Positions 44,799 through 54,385 of a DNA stretch of 64,000 nucleotides are shown one piece after another. A model generated the notes under the pieces. That model searched no databases and was not told the origin of the DNA. It saw only the letters and a program-made list of their open reading frames with translations. Within the stretch, counting starts at the first letter, position 1. The number at the start of each line of letters is the position of its first letter. The DNA is from SABI01 sp963677695 (GTDB lineage: Bacteria > Spirochaetota > Spirochaetia > Sphaerochaetales > Sphaerochaetaceae). Position numbers and translations under genes: made by a program. Location: contig CAXXUJ010000001.1 in assembly GCA_963677695.2 (NCBI GenBank), positions 1,922,001-1,986,000 of the forward strand, in the 5' to 3' direction.

Positions 44799-45689
44799 TT
44801 ATAATTCTTTGATGATGCCTGAAGCATAAGCAAGCGATAACACGCGCTCAGCTCTTTCCACTATCGGTTTGTCGATCATCTTTCCATTCAGAGAAATGAC
44901 CCCGCTTCCTTTCTTCTTTGCCTCTTCTATGGCATGAATGATATCCCTTGCTTTCTTTATTTCCTTATCGGTCGGCCGGTAAATCTCATTGATGATCGCG
45001 ATCTGACGCGGATTGATAACTGATTTGCCGTCAAAACCAAGTTGTTTGATATGCAGGGCTTCCCTTCTCAGTCCCTCCTCGTTCTCTACATCAGAGTAGA
45101 CCGTATCTATGGCTGCTATTCCCGCAGCACGGGCTGCATGGAGAATCATGCTCCGTGCGAACAGAAGCTCTGTTCCTTCGGCTGATCGATCTGTTTTCAT
45201 GTTCGTCACATAGTCTTCGGCTCCGAGAGCGATTCCGATGAGACGTCTGCTCGCAAAAGCGATCTCCCGGGCATTCAAAACTCCGGCTGCAGATTCAATC
45301 GCCGCCATCATCTTTGTGGAACCTTCTTTTATGCCTGATGCTTTTTCAATACGGGAGATCTCCGCCTCACACCTCCTGACATCATCGGCGTCCTCTGTCT
45401 TCGGCAGACGGATGACATTCGGCCTGGCACGTACGATAGCCTCGAGATCCTGTATGCCGTGCTCGGTCTCGACAGGGTTGATCCTGACCACTGTCTCTAT
45501 ACCGTTGAAGGTGAGGGTGGTCAGGGCCTCATATACGAGAGCTCTTGCAGAATCCTTTTCGGTGGGGGAAACGGAATCTTCCAGATCGAACATGATACTG
45601 TCACTGCCATATATATAAGCATCCTGGATCATCGCAGGATGATTGCCGGGAACGAACAGCATCGTCCTTCTCAGTTTTGCCTGTTTCAT
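44799..45689 (-). CDS. citE: Citrate lyase beta subunit (citryl-ACP lyase)
   Basis: 296 residues of the HpcH/HpaI-like CitE family: RRTMLFVPGNHPAM at the start, FDLEDSV with the metal-binding region, VRINPVET, and LGAEDYVTNMKTDRS. It cleaves citryl-ACP to oxaloacetate and acetyl-ACP. Its ATG at 45689 overlaps the citD stop (ATGA), with GGGAG upstream; citF follows after 10 nt. Confidence 0.94.
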   Translation of the reverse strand: MKQAKLRRTMLFVPGNHPAMIQDAYIYGSDSIMFDLEDSVSPTEKDSARALVYEALTTLTFNGIETVVRINPVETEHGIQDLEAIVRARPNVIRLPKTEDADDVRRCEAEISRIEKASGIKEGSTKMMAAIESAAGVLNAREIAFASRRLIGIALGAEDYVTNMKTDRSAEGTELLFARSMILHAARAAGIAAIDTVYSDVENEEGLRREALHIKQLGFDGKSVINPRQIAIINEIYRPTDKEIKKARDIIHAIEEAKKKGSGVISLNGKMIDKPIVERAERVLSLAYASGIIKEL

Positions 45690-45982
45690 CGTGCGTTCTC
45701 CCAATCATTCCTTACACAGTCTCCCGCTCTGTAGGCAGCTGTCTTGACCCGCGCGCGTATAGTACAATCGAGAGCTCCCTTATCTACGGCTTCGACGATT
45801 GCCGATTCTATCTCTAGCTGCTGAAGAGTCTCGGTTATGACCTCGCGAATTACTTTCCCGAACTGTTTTTCTACTATGCTGGCAAGTTTGATGGAAATTC
45901 CGGGTTTGTCCGATTTTTTTATAGTCACCATCACATCGCTCGATTCCAAGGTCCCTGAAATCCCGGTTTGTACCAATTCCAT
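45686..45982 (-). CDS. citD: Citrate lyase gamma subunit (acyl carrier protein)
   Basis: 98 residues, the same length as E. coli CitD. Conserved GTLESSDVMVTI carries the Ser that bears the 2'-(5''-phosphoribosyl)-3'-dephospho-CoA group, and VEKQFGKVIREVI and DKGALDCTIRARV follow. AAGGAG sits before the ATG at 45982; the open frame reaches back to 46048 without a ribosome site. The fused CitX-CitG gene at 58341 would make and attach the prosthetic group. Confidence 0.94.
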   Translation of the reverse strand: MELVQTGISGTLESSDVMVTIKKSDKPGISIKLASIVEKQFGKVIREVITETLQQLEIESAIVEAVDKGALDCTIRARVKTAAYRAGDCVRNDWENAR

Positions 45983-46058
45983 ACGATATATCTCCTTCTG
46001 TTCCGTACACACTCTATCCGTACAGCTCAAGGTATATTTCAATACCATGTAATGTCTT

Positions 46059-46928
46059 CTAGTCTGTAAGCTCCACTGCTTCTTCTTGCATCAATTCTTC
46101 AAATCTCTTCTCATATCCTTCAAGGTTCGCATTCCATGCCGCTGCATCTATGAAGGGGTTCTCTTCAGGATCGTTTTTAAGAAGTTTTCCTCGGTCCAGT
46201 ACACCGTTAGGACGGGGGTGCGGGTCCAGGGTAATATCTACAGGCATGTCTCTAAGCTTTTCAATGCTCTTCAGGTAGTCGTCTCTCACTGAAAAAGAGA
46301 CTCCTGTTCTGATCAGATTTCCGGCATGAAGGACCACGTTGCCTCCAATGCCGCAGATTCCTGCATGATAAGTTTGTCCCTGCTCTTCGACATCGAACAG
46401 GAACGTAGATGCTCCGGCAGCATGTCCCGGAGTATGCAGGCAGGTGATTTTTGTATTTCCTAGTTCTATTGTGTCCTGATCAGAAAACTTTACGTCAGGA
46501 ATGAACAGTTCGGCTTCCTCCTGTATATGGGTAAGTTCAGGTCGGTTTCTCATAACTTCAGCACCTGCTGTATGGATATAGGCCTTGCATCCGTATGTCT
46601 CCTGCAGGTATTTTGTGGATCCGAAATGATCGAAATGTTCATGGGAATGAAGGATGTATGAGATATCCTCTGGTCGGTAGCCGAGCATGGAGATACTCTT
46701 CAGGAAAGTCTTTCGTGCGTGAGGATATCCTGTGTCCACGATGATCAGACCGTCGCCGGTATCGATCAGGTAGGGTGCGACTATTGCATCTCCTATGAAG
46801 TATACGTTGCCTATAATTCTGAACGGGTCGACCCACATCTCTGTCGGATCGGCATAATAACGTTCATGTTTGGTCGATAGGTACCGTTCCTTTTCCTTCC
46901 ATAATTCCATCGCTTTCTTCGTGTTCAT
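46059..46928 (-). CDS. MBL-fold metallohydrolase, first gene of the citrate-lyase operon
   Basis: 289 residues with the metallo-beta-lactamase metal site HSHEHFDH (residues 94-101), HTPGHAAG further on and the final His in LDPHPRPNGV. It is close to the protein at 59707-60597 along its whole length (for example WVDPFRIIGNVYFIGD against WIDPFRIIGNVYFIGD), so the two are paralogues. The reaction is unknown; the fold hydrolyses esters, thioesters, lactones or amides. The ATG at 46928 follows AAGGATATCT. The gene lies directly downstream of a sigma-54 promoter and 76 nt before citD. Confidence 0.85.
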   Translation of the reverse strand: MNTKKAMELWKEKERYLSTKHERYYADPTEMWVDPFRIIGNVYFIGDAIVAPYLIDTGDGLIIVDTGYPHARKTFLKSISMLGYRPEDISYILHSHEHFDHFGSTKYLQETYGCKAYIHTAGAEVMRNRPELTHIQEEAELFIPDVKFSDQDTIELGNTKITCLHTPGHAAGASTFLFDVEEQGQTYHAGICGIGGNVVLHAGNLIRTGVSFSVRDDYLKSIEKLRDMPVDITLDPHPRPNGVLDRGKLLKNDPEENPFIDAAAWNANLEGYEKRFEELMQEEAVELTD

Positions 46929-47035
46929 ACAGATATCCTTCATCCCTTTGAATGGTCGGAGAACGGTCGTTCATGATATCCATGATGATGACTCATCAAT
47001 GATTTCTGATTTCTCCGGTAATCACTAAGAAAGAA

Positions 47036-47052
47036 CGCATATAGTATGCCAA
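47036..47052 (-). promoter_or_regulatory. Sigma-54 promoter of the MBL-citDEFC operon
   Basis: Reading the minus strand, TTGGCATACTATATGCG has the -24 GG and -12 GC separated by exactly 10 nt, with the usual TTGGCA block. It lies about 110 bp before the MBL start. A near-identical element (14 of 17 bases) is found at 55336-55352 before the second operon. Requires an activator, for which the PrpR-type gene next to it is the obvious choice. Confidence 0.8.
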
Positions 47053-47162
47053 TTGTAATGACATATTGTGAGTCGATGAAATAACACAAAATAGGCTTAA
47101 GGGTGTCTGTAATGGATGACAACTGGAGGTAAGAAAGAGATTGCGTTATGTAAATTTCTCAG

Positions 47163-47200
47163 AATGAATTTCACTATAGAATGCAATATGAAATTCAATT
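47163..47200. promoter_or_regulatory. Probable activator-binding site (enhancer) of the citrate-lyase operon
   Basis: AATGAATTTCA (47163-47173) and TGAAATTCAAT (47189-47199) form an inverted repeat with one mismatch and a 15-nt spacer. It is centred about 131 bp upstream of the -24 element, in the usual range for sigma-54 activators. The same half-site occurs in a tighter palindrome before the second operon. Confidence 0.7.
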
Positions 47201-47263
47201 CGACCTGCATCCATTTCAGATAGAGTACTTCAGGTGTCACGTATACAGCGCCCACCCTGTCTG

Positions 47264-49222
47264 CTACTCTGAGGATGCCTTATGATCTTTCCCGGAGGCC
47301 GTCAGATAGAGTTTCTCTTTCCTCCAGAGAGTGGAGATGCTGATTCCCAGTATTGCTGCCGCTTTCTCTCTGTTTCCGTTCGTTTTCTTCAGGACTTCTA
47401 TAATTGCCCTTCTTTCCAGCTCTTTCAGCATTCCTTCGTATCCTCCTGCTGAGGATCTGATGAATTCCTCATAGGAATGGGAAATAAGGTCGGGAGCAGG
47501 AGAGGATGGATATTCTCCTTTGAGCTGGGATTTCAACTGCTTGGAATCTATCAGTTCCGAAATCAGCACTTCATCTATCTCTTCGATATCGCTCAGGACG
47601 TGTGCTCTCTCTGTGATATTGATCAACTGACGAACATTTCCCGGCCATCGGTATGAAGTGATAACGTCCCGGGCTTTCTCAGTCAGGTGTTGGTTTCCTT
47701 TCAGGAAGTGGGTAAACAGTTCAGGGATGTCAGCCTTTCTCTCCCTGAGTGAAGGGATTTTCAGTTCAAGAACATTGATCCGGTAGAAAAGATCCTCTCT
47801 GAATTTCTTCATCTCAACTTCATGGAGAAGGTTCTTATTTGATGCGGTGATGATACGTATATCTACAGGAATTATACGGGTATCACCGATTCTGGTGATC
47901 TTTTTTTCCTGAAGCACTCTCAGCATCTTAGCCTGCACTTCGAGCGGAATCTCAGTCACCTCATCAAGAAAAACCGTACCCTTGTGAGCCTGTTCGAAGA
48001 CACCTGCCTTCCCGCCCGGTTTTGCTCCAGTAAAAGCTCCTCCTGCATATCCAAACAGTTCACTTTCCAGAATGCTCTGAGGGAGGGCTGCACAGTTTAT
48101 CGCAATGAACGGGTTATGCCTTCTCATGCTGTAGTTGTGGATGCTTTGAGCAAAGAGTTCCTTCCCTGTTCCCGTTTCTCCGGAAAGGAGGATGGTGCTG
48201 TCGCTCTGCGCATACTTCCTTGCAAGGTTTTTTACTTTACAGATCTCATCTGATTCACCGATAATATCTGTGAAATTCATCTTCGCATAGTGACCGGAAT
48301 CTATCTGTCTTTTTCGTATTTTTGAATCAATAATCTGTATATTCGTCTCTTCCTGCAAAGAGATGACTGCTCCGGTAATGTTACCACTCTGAATGATGGG
48401 TAGGCAGCTGAACACGAGAGAGAGTTTGTGTATGGTGAGCAGATCATTGTAAATAGGTTCACCCGTCTTCATGGTTCTCAGAATATTCCTGTTGGTGACC
48501 AGGCTGTTGAGGTAGGGGTTCTCTTCACCATCCTCGTACTGGAGCAGTTCTTTTGCAATTTTATTGATATGAAGAAGATCTCCTTTTGCCCCGATCCCTA
48601 CGATGCCTTCTGAGGAGCTGTGAAGTATTGTTGAGATGATACTGAACTGTTTTTCTCTCTCTTCCTCCACATACTGTGAGTAGAGGGCTTCTTCCAGTGC
48701 CTGTTCAACTTCACTTTCATCAGGGTATATGGAATAAAAAGGGAAATTGTATTCCCTGCACAACTGTCGTATCTGAAATCCGCCGATAACCGCTTCAGCT
48801 CCGAGCAGACGTGCATTGAGGAACGCTGACTCGAAATCACGTACATCAGTCACTTTGAAGACATTCAGTGATGCATTCATGATATGATTGTATTTCTCAG
48901 CTGTACTGCAGAATTGGGGGAATCCTATTGTTGCTATCTTATCAGATGGGATGTTTATTTTTCTGATTGCCACAAAGTAGCTTAAAAAGCTGTGGCGTAT
49001 ATCTATGATCGGCACGTCAAGATGTTCTCGAAGGTATGCAGCGGTTCCGCCTCTGCACACGAACACCTTAGTGCCTGAAGCCTGGCATTCCTTTGCTTTC
49101 TCTAACGCAAACTGTGTCGTGAGTTCGTAAATGGGAATATCGGTGATATTACGTTTCTTTAAAACATACTCACAGCTTTGAGTCATTCCTGGTGTTGTCG
49201 AAAAAATTACTATCTTATTCAT
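47264..49222 (-). CDS. PrpR-type sigma-54-dependent transcriptional activator
   Basis: 652 residues. The N-terminal PrpR_N sensor domain (residues about 1-175) resembles propionate-regulator ligand domains. A PAS-like segment follows at about 195-300. The AAA+ domain carries Walker A GETGTGKELFAQ, the sigma-54 contact GAFTGA and Walker B GTVFLDEVTEIP. A Fis-type helix-turn-helix ends the protein (NREKAAAILGISISTLWRKEK). It is placed between the two operons that have matched sigma-54 promoters. The ribosome site is weak. PrpR domains sense tricarboxylates such as methylcitrate, which fits a citrate-like inducer. Confidence 0.93.
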   Translation of the reverse strand: MNKIVIFSTTPGMTQSCEYVLKKRNITDIPIYELTTQFALEKAKECQASGTKVFVCRGGTAAYLREHLDVPIIDIRHSFLSYFVAIRKINIPSDKIATIGFPQFCSTAEKYNHIMNASLNVFKVTDVRDFESAFLNARLLGAEAVIGGFQIRQLCREYNFPFYSIYPDESEVEQALEEALYSQYVEEEREKQFSIISTILHSSSEGIVGIGAKGDLLHINKIAKELLQYEDGEENPYLNSLVTNRNILRTMKTGEPIYNDLLTIHKLSLVFSCLPIIQSGNITGAVISLQEETNIQIIDSKIRKRQIDSGHYAKMNFTDIIGESDEICKVKNLARKYAQSDSTILLSGETGTGKELFAQSIHNYSMRRHNPFIAINCAALPQSILESELFGYAGGAFTGAKPGGKAGVFEQAHKGTVFLDEVTEIPLEVQAKMLRVLQEKKITRIGDTRIIPVDIRIITASNKNLLHEVEMKKFREDLFYRINVLELKIPSLRERKADIPELFTHFLKGNQHLTEKARDVITSYRWPGNVRQLINITERAHVLSDIEEIDEVLISELIDSKQLKSQLKGEYPSSPAPDLISHSYEEFIRSSAGGYEGMLKELERRAIIEVLKKTNGNREKAAAILGISISTLWRKEKLYLTASGKDHKASSE

Positions 49223-49385
49223 TCTTTGTTTTCTGATCTCCAGGTATTCATCGGTCTGATCCCATACCGATTTCAGACTGCCCGCAACGTAGCATTGATT
49301 CTCGAATTGAACCAGCTATGTCTGCTATCGCAAGTGTACCACAGATTTCATACGCTCTATAAGGTTTCTATCATAAATCCATTTT

Positions 49386-49410
49386 AGTATTCCCTGCAGG
49401 CTGGAATACT
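49386..49410 (-). terminator. Hairpin between the amidohydrolase and the activator gene
   Basis: AGTATTCC (49386-49393) pairs perfectly with GGAATACT (49403-49410). On the minus strand it follows the amidohydrolase stop by 11 nt, but is followed by AAAA, not T. It may be a processing or weak termination site separating the transport operon from the activator. Confidence 0.45.
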
Positions 49411-49421
49411 GAGATGGCGAT

Positions 49422-50558
49422 TTAAAATTCCTGGTCCCGGTAGACAAGCTTTCCGCCTTTGAAAGTCGCCATGGCCTTCAGGAATGAGGCCCCTTCAAGG
49501 GTTTCTCCTACTCTGTCTCCGAAAACGACGGGTGTATCAATTCGACGGATAATTGCGATGTCTGCTATATGCCCTTCATCGAGTATTCCCGTGACATCCT
49601 TTCTGTTGATAAGTTGAGCTGGTCTCGCTGTACAGCGGTAAAACACTTGTTCTGTCGTCATTCCGAGATGGATGTACTTGGACATGACATGAAGAAGGTT
49701 GAACACGTTCGGTCTGAAATAAAGGCTTCTTGTGGTCAGATCTGTACTGATGGTATCAGGGAGAAAACCTTCTCTGATTGCCTGTGCAGCTACCTGAAAG
49801 GAGAAGTGGATATTGGCATTAGCAACATCAAAGATGACGCCGCGTTCACGTGCGTTTTTTGCGGAAGCAGATATGGTTCCTTCGGGAGAGAGAATGCTGC
49901 CGCCTTTGTCCTGGAACGCATGTGTGATGATATCTCCAGGGCGCAGCAGGTCAAGGATATCATCAATGGAACCGGGAGGATTCGAGCAGTGCACCATCAC
50001 AGGTACATTCAATTCATTCCCGATTGCAATGGTCTCCTGAAGAGGGGCAAGCCCGAGACTTCCTACGATTTCCTTTCCCTGGCGGATTTTCAGACCAAGC
50101 AGTTCCTGATCTCCCCATCGCTCAAAATATTCCTTTATTTTCGCTCTGTTGTAGTACTTGGGATCAGGATTTTCAAGGTAGCTTCCAGTTGCAAGTCCTG
50201 CTGAACTGACATGAAGAAAGGTGAATATGTCCAGGTTGCTTGCGGTTATCGCGGGACGGTGCCCTGCGTAGGTCCCCGCTCCTGCGCTTCCGCAGTCAAC
50301 TGCAGTGGTCACTCCGGAAGGGAAACATGCTGCTTCTCCTGAGACTCCGATTTCGGCAAGCGGGGCGAGATGGAGATGGAAATCAATGAGTCCCGGACTC
50401 ACGATACAGCCTGAGGCGTCGATGACGCGCGATCCTTCCTGCTCTGGAATCTTACCGATCTTCACAATTCGGTTCGCCTGTATCGCTATATCGTTGATTC
50501 CTGTCTTGGAACCGCCGATATCCAGCAGCTCCCCATTTTTTATCACTAGATCAAACAT
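49422..50558 (-). CDS. Amidohydrolase family metalloenzyme (deacetylase/dihydroorotase-like)
   Basis: 378 residues. The metal site is built by HLHLAP near the N-terminus, Lys in LGLKIRQGKE (a probable carboxylated lysine), His in MVHCSNPP, His in THAFQDKG and Asp in STDLTT. This is the set used by dihydroorotase- and hydantoinase-like enzymes that open cyclic amides or remove acyl groups. It is last in the DUF1932-RraA-TctCBA operon. Its likely role is to open or deacylate the imported substrate; the substrate is unknown. Confidence 0.85.
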   Translation of the reverse strand: MFDLVIKNGELLDIGGSKTGINDIAIQANRIVKIGKIPEQEGSRVIDASGCIVSPGLIDFHLHLAPLAEIGVSGEAACFPSGVTTAVDCGSAGAGTYAGHRPAITASNLDIFTFLHVSSAGLATGSYLENPDPKYYNRAKIKEYFERWGDQELLGLKIRQGKEIVGSLGLAPLQETIAIGNELNVPVMVHCSNPPGSIDDILDLLRPGDIITHAFQDKGGSILSPEGTISASAKNARERGVIFDVANANIHFSFQVAAQAIREGFLPDTISTDLTTRSLYFRPNVFNLLHVMSKYIHLGMTTEQVFYRCTARPAQLINRKDVTGILDEGHIADIAIIRRIDTPVVFGDRVGETLEGASFLKAMATFKGGKLVYRDQEF

Positions 50559-50608
50559 ATGCTTCCCGTTATCAGTCAGCTTGTGAACACATGCTGTACT
50601 TTTTTTTA

Positions 50609-52114
50609 TTACTTGCCGGCTTCTGCGGCCTTCAGCTTCTCTTCTTTGACAGCCTTGAACTGACCGATGAAAGAGAAGACTATGATGACCAGTGAGCCTG
50701 CGAGAAGGATAGCACTTACAGGATGGGTGACAAACGGAAGGAGAGAACCTCTGCTGTGCTGAATGGCCCTTCTAAGGTATGTTTCTACCGCAGGTCCCAG
50801 TACGAATCCGAGCACCATCGGAGCACGCGGTATCTTCATTTTATGCATCAGGAAGCCGAACACGCCGAAAATGAGCAGGGTCCAGACATCAAACATGTTG
50901 TTGTTCGTTGCAAAAGAACCCACCGTACAGAGGACGAGAATTGATGGCAGAAGAATTTCTTTGGGAACATTCAATGCTTTTACAAACAGTCGAAGCCCGT
51001 AGTATTCGATGAACAGCATAACGACAGAGCTGACCACCAACGAGAGGAAAATCAGGTTGATAAGGGGTTTGCTTGTTGTGAACAGCAGCGGGCCTGGAAC
51101 GACTCCGTGAATCATGAATGCACCGAGTAGCATGGCAGTCGGTCCGTCACCGGGAATCCCGAGTGTGAGCAGTGGGATCATCGCACCACCGATGGATGCG
51201 TTGTTTGAAGATTCGGAGGCCACAATTCCATCCATGATTCCGGTTCCGAATTTTTCGGGGTGTTTGGAATTTTTCTGTACAGCTGCATATGCGACCTGAT
51301 TGGCAAGAGATCCTCCCATACCCGGAAGGAATCCTATAATCAGTCCGATGACCGAGGAAATAAGAAAATTCTTAGTCTGTCCGACCATCTCCATGAAAGA
51401 AAATCCGAAGCCTCGGACCTTCTCTGTCTCAGCTTTGACAACCGGTTTCTTATGCATTTCACTCACAGATTTCATGATCTCAGTCACAGCAAAAAGTCCT
51501 ATGACTCCCGGAAGGAGAGAGAACCCGTTGAGAAGCTGAATATTGCCGAAGGTGAAACGGGGAGTGCCATCAATTGGAGCAATCCCGACCATCGCGATGG
51601 CGAGGCCCATGAAACCTGAAACCAGTCCAAGCATCATATTCTTTCCAGAAACACCTGAAATAAGGGTGAGAGACAGAAGTGTCAATGCAAAGAAATCATA
51701 CGAACTCAGTTTGATAGTGAGCATCGAAAGGGGAGGTGCGGCCAGAATGAGAATAATAAGGCCGAACATCGTACCAAGGAAAGAGAAGACGATACCGATA
51801 CCGAGCGCACGGTGTGCCTGTCCGTTCTTTGCCATGGGAGACCCGTCATAGGTCGTTGCAATGGACATTGCCGATCCCGGTATGTTTATGAGAATGGCGG
51901 ATATCAAACCTCCGGAAACGCCTCCTATGTAAAGAGCAACCAGGAGGACGAAGGCGCTTTCTACATGGAAAGCGAACGTGATCGGAAGGAAGAGAGCGAT
52001 CGCCATGGTCGAGCTCAGCCCCGGGATGGCTCCGAACAGAATTCCTACAATGACACCACAGACCACCAGAAAAATATTCAATGGTGTGAGAAGACTAAGT
52101 AAAGCAGCTAACAT
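50609..52114 (-). CDS. tctA: Tripartite tricarboxylate transporter, large permease TctA
   Basis: 501 residues with about 12 transmembrane segments and the TctA signature GAIPGLSSTMAIALFLP and LGIPGDGPTAMLLGAFMIHG. It forms the sodium- or proton-coupled channel for citrate-like acids. It follows TctB by 17 nt with AGGCAGAGGAAAGG before the ATG. Together with tctB and tctC it is a complete TTT system. Confidence 0.94.
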   Translation of the reverse strand: MLAALLSLLTPLNIFLVVCGVIVGILFGAIPGLSSTMAIALFLPITFAFHVESAFVLLVALYIGGVSGGLISAILINIPGSAMSIATTYDGSPMAKNGQAHRALGIGIVFSFLGTMFGLIILILAAPPLSMLTIKLSSYDFFALTLLSLTLISGVSGKNMMLGLVSGFMGLAIAMVGIAPIDGTPRFTFGNIQLLNGFSLLPGVIGLFAVTEIMKSVSEMHKKPVVKAETEKVRGFGFSFMEMVGQTKNFLISSVIGLIIGFLPGMGGSLANQVAYAAVQKNSKHPEKFGTGIMDGIVASESSNNASIGGAMIPLLTLGIPGDGPTAMLLGAFMIHGVVPGPLLFTTSKPLINLIFLSLVVSSVVMLFIEYYGLRLFVKALNVPKEILLPSILVLCTVGSFATNNNMFDVWTLLIFGVFGFLMHKMKIPRAPMVLGFVLGPAVETYLRRAIQHSRGSLLPFVTHPVSAILLAGSLVIIVFSFIGQFKAVKEEKLKAAEAGK

Positions 52115-52131
52115 ATAAACCTTTCCTCTGC

Positions 52132-52665
52132 CTAAAACAGCATGCCTGTCGGTAGATTCACGTAAATGAATTCTTTGAAACAGTAGTAAACGATGACCGA
52201 AACGAGCACCGAAACCAATAGATATAGTTTTATATTCCTCGATTCCTTCGATGACATGATGATCATGTTACTGACCATATATAGAATCGAGGCGAGGATA
52301 AAACCAATGATATACATGAGCACTATATATACCAATATAGTGCCCAGGATCAGTAGAGCCTTCTGATTCCCTTTATTCTCTTCTTTGGAAACTGTTATTT
52401 CCTTCTTCTCGATTTTCAGGGTCTTTAGCAGAAGAAGCTGCTGGACAGTAATTACAAATCCGAAGACCAGTAAGCCCGTGTACACGAGCCGGGGTGCGAA
52501 TGCAGCACTGTCTACCACATTCAGTCCGTTCGCTCTCGTATAATCTGGTGTCTGCAGGAGCATAAAGATTGATAGGACAATCAATACAATTCCCAGAGCA
52601 AGCATCTTGTACGTTGAGAAATTTACTGACCATCTGGAAAATAAATTGTCTAATCTGCTATTCAT
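52132..52665 (-). CDS. tctB: Tripartite tricarboxylate transporter, small permease TctB
   Basis: 177 residues with four predicted helices, the layout of TctB: a first helix around 20-37, a second around 65-83, then the paired helices at the C-terminus ending YYCFKEFIYVNLPTGMLF. Sequence conservation in this family is low, but position between tctC and tctA makes the assignment firm. Confidence 0.9.
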   Translation of the reverse strand: MNSRLDNLFSRWSVNFSTYKMLALGIVLIVLSIFMLLQTPDYTRANGLNVVDSAAFAPRLVYTGLLVFGFVITVQQLLLLKTLKIEKKEITVSKEENKGNQKALLILGTILVYIVLMYIIGFILASILYMVSNMIIMSSKESRNIKLYLLVSVLVSVIVYYCFKEFIYVNLPTGMLF

Positions 52666-52693
52666 CGTATTACTCTACCTTTTTCGTTCGCTG

Positions 52694-53647
52694 TTACAGG
52701 AATTTCTTGAAGGTGGCTGCGGCCTTATCAAGTTCCTGAGTGAGTTCTTCAGGTGTGAACTTGACATCGATCATACCGAATCTTGCCATTTCCTTCTGAT
52801 ATTCAGGGTTTGTCTGAATCTTTTCATGGAACAGTTTGTTGAACTTTTCGATGATTGTAGGATCAGTACCCTTCGGAGCAAGAATGTATCCACCCTGATT
52901 GACGAATGAGAAGTCATATCCGCTTTCCTTGAAGGTTGGTACGTCGGGGAGGAACTGGTTTCTCTCATCAGCGGTGATTGCAAGGTATCTGAAGTCGCCT
53001 GAATCAAGATAGCCTGTGATAGCTGCCATTCCTGAGATGGTGAAATCAACCTGGCCGCCGAGAAGTGCAACTGCTCTTTCGCCTGTATTTCCAGCATCAA
53101 TGAAGTATGTGTCGAGCCCAAGAGCATCATTCATTCCCATTGCACACAGATAGGGATAACCAGTCATGGAAATACCACCGGTGACACTGTTGGGATCTGT
53201 TTTGATTGCGTTGATCAGGTCGTCGAGTGTCTTGTAGGGAGAGTCTCCTCTGACTACGATACCGTTTGATGAGTCGAGACCCGGGCAGAATACAGCATCA
53301 AATGCATCGTGACCGAAATTCAGCTGACCCTGTGCTGCTGAGATGAGAAGGCCGGTAATACCGAAGATATAGTTGTAGCCGTTGGGCTCCTGCTTTCTTA
53401 CCTGCTCATAACCTGCAAGACCGGTCATGTTCGTGATGACAACAGGCTGACCTGTCTCTTCAGTCACATACTTCATGATAATGCGTGTGATGATATCAGA
53501 ACCGCCACCTGCAGATGCGGGGACGAGAAGGTTGATCGGCTGGCTTGGCCATTGACTTGCATCTTCCGCGGGAGTCTCTCCCTGGCCCTGTGCGTACACA
53601 CCGAAAAGCATGCTGATCATTACTAAAATCACTAGAATCCTTTTCAT
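52694..53647 (-). CDS. tctC: Tripartite tricarboxylate transporter, binding protein TctC
   Basis: 317 residues with signal peptide (LFGVYAQGQGET) and the TctC pattern WPSQPINLLVPASAGGGSD, then VITNMTGLAG, AVALLGGQVDF and LPDVPTFKESGYD. It binds a carboxylate in the periplasm and delivers it to TctA/TctB. The ligand is not readable from sequence; the operon suggests a citrate-, citramalate- or hydroxy-acid-like compound. Confidence 0.92.
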   Translation of the reverse strand: MKRILVILVMISMLFGVYAQGQGETPAEDASQWPSQPINLLVPASAGGGSDIITRIIMKYVTEETGQPVVITNMTGLAGYEQVRKQEPNGYNYIFGITGLLISAAQGQLNFGHDAFDAVFCPGLDSSNGIVVRGDSPYKTLDDLINAIKTDPNSVTGGISMTGYPYLCAMGMNDALGLDTYFIDAGNTGERAVALLGGQVDFTISGMAAITGYLDSGDFRYLAITADERNQFLPDVPTFKESGYDFSFVNQGGYILAPKGTDPTIIEKFNKLFHEKIQTNPEYQKEMARFGMIDVKFTPEELTQELDKAAATFKKFL

Positions 53648-53683
53648 TTTTTTCTCCTTTTTCTAATTATATCTATGTATCGC

Positions 53684-54385
53684 TCAATTGCTATACACTT
53701 CGTCTATTATTTCGAACCCCTTTTCCTCGAGTCGTTTTTCTACCCATTCCCGGTTCGCGGTGCCGTTCTTTGCGGCAGCAAGTTTCTTTTCATCCTGGAT
53801 CTGGAATGCTTTCGCATCTTCCAACACCTTAGGAGCATCATTTCGGGGAATCACAGTAACTCCGTCAGGATCGGCAAGGATAATGTCTCCAGGATGGACG
53901 CTTATTTCTCCACAGGAGATCGGTACATTGATCTCGCCTGGACCATCCTTGTAGGGGCCGCCGGGAGTCGTTCCAGTCGCATAGATGGGGAAATCCCACG
54001 AACGGACTTCGTCGATATCACGGATCGGTCCGTCAAGAATGATTCCTGCCACTTTTTTCGTATAGAAGAGGTATGCAAGCATGATCTCTCCCATCAATGC
54101 ACGGGTCTGGTCACCTTCATTCGAGACCACAATCACATCACCCTCCTGGGCCAGATTCAGCGCAGCATGAATCAGCAGATTGTCACCTGCTCGCGCTTTC
54201 ACAGTGAAAGCGGGACCGGCCATCATCTGACTCTTCGGACTGCTCATCAATCTTATCCGAGGATTCATCGAACTGGAACGCTCCATGACATCGGCGCAGT
54301 TTGATGCTGGAATCTCCTTGAATTGTTCAATCAGTTTCGGGTCCGGTATATCTCGTTTTAAAAATATTCTTTTTCCTACGGGCAT
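53684..54385 (-). CDS. RraA-family aldolase/decarboxylase-like protein
   Basis: 233 residues. Motifs of RraA-like 4-hydroxy-4-methyl-2-oxoglutarate/4-carboxy-4-hydroxy-2-oxoadipate aldolases are present: GDVIVVSNEGD, DGPIRDIDEVRSWDFPIYATG (catalytic Arg-Asp) and GDIILADPDGVTVIPR. Such enzymes split off pyruvate from a 2-oxo-4-hydroxy acid. The same fold also includes the RNase E inhibitor RraA, but this metabolic context argues for the aldolase. The start overlaps the end of the dehydrogenase gene by 59 bp, with GAGG upstream. Confidence 0.85.
   Translation of the reverse strand: MPVGKRIFLKRDIPDPKLIEQFKEIPASNCADVMERSSSMNPRIRLMSSPKSQMMAGPAFTVKARAGDNLLIHAALNLAQEGDVIVVSNEGDQTRALMGEIMLAYLFYTKKVAGIILDGPIRDIDEVRSWDFPIYATGTTPGGPYKDGPGEINVPISCGEISVHPGDIILADPDGVTVIPRNDAPKVLEDAKAFQIQDEKKLAAAKNGTANREWVEKRLEEKGFEIIDEVYSN

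Noticed and set aside
43967..44812. 281-codon open frame antisense to citF
   Set aside because: Shadow of the citF reading frame; citF is supported by length, motifs and operon order.
49569..50204. 211-codon open frame antisense to the amidohydrolase
   Set aside because: Shadow frame without ribosome site or domain; the minus-strand gene has all metal-site residues.
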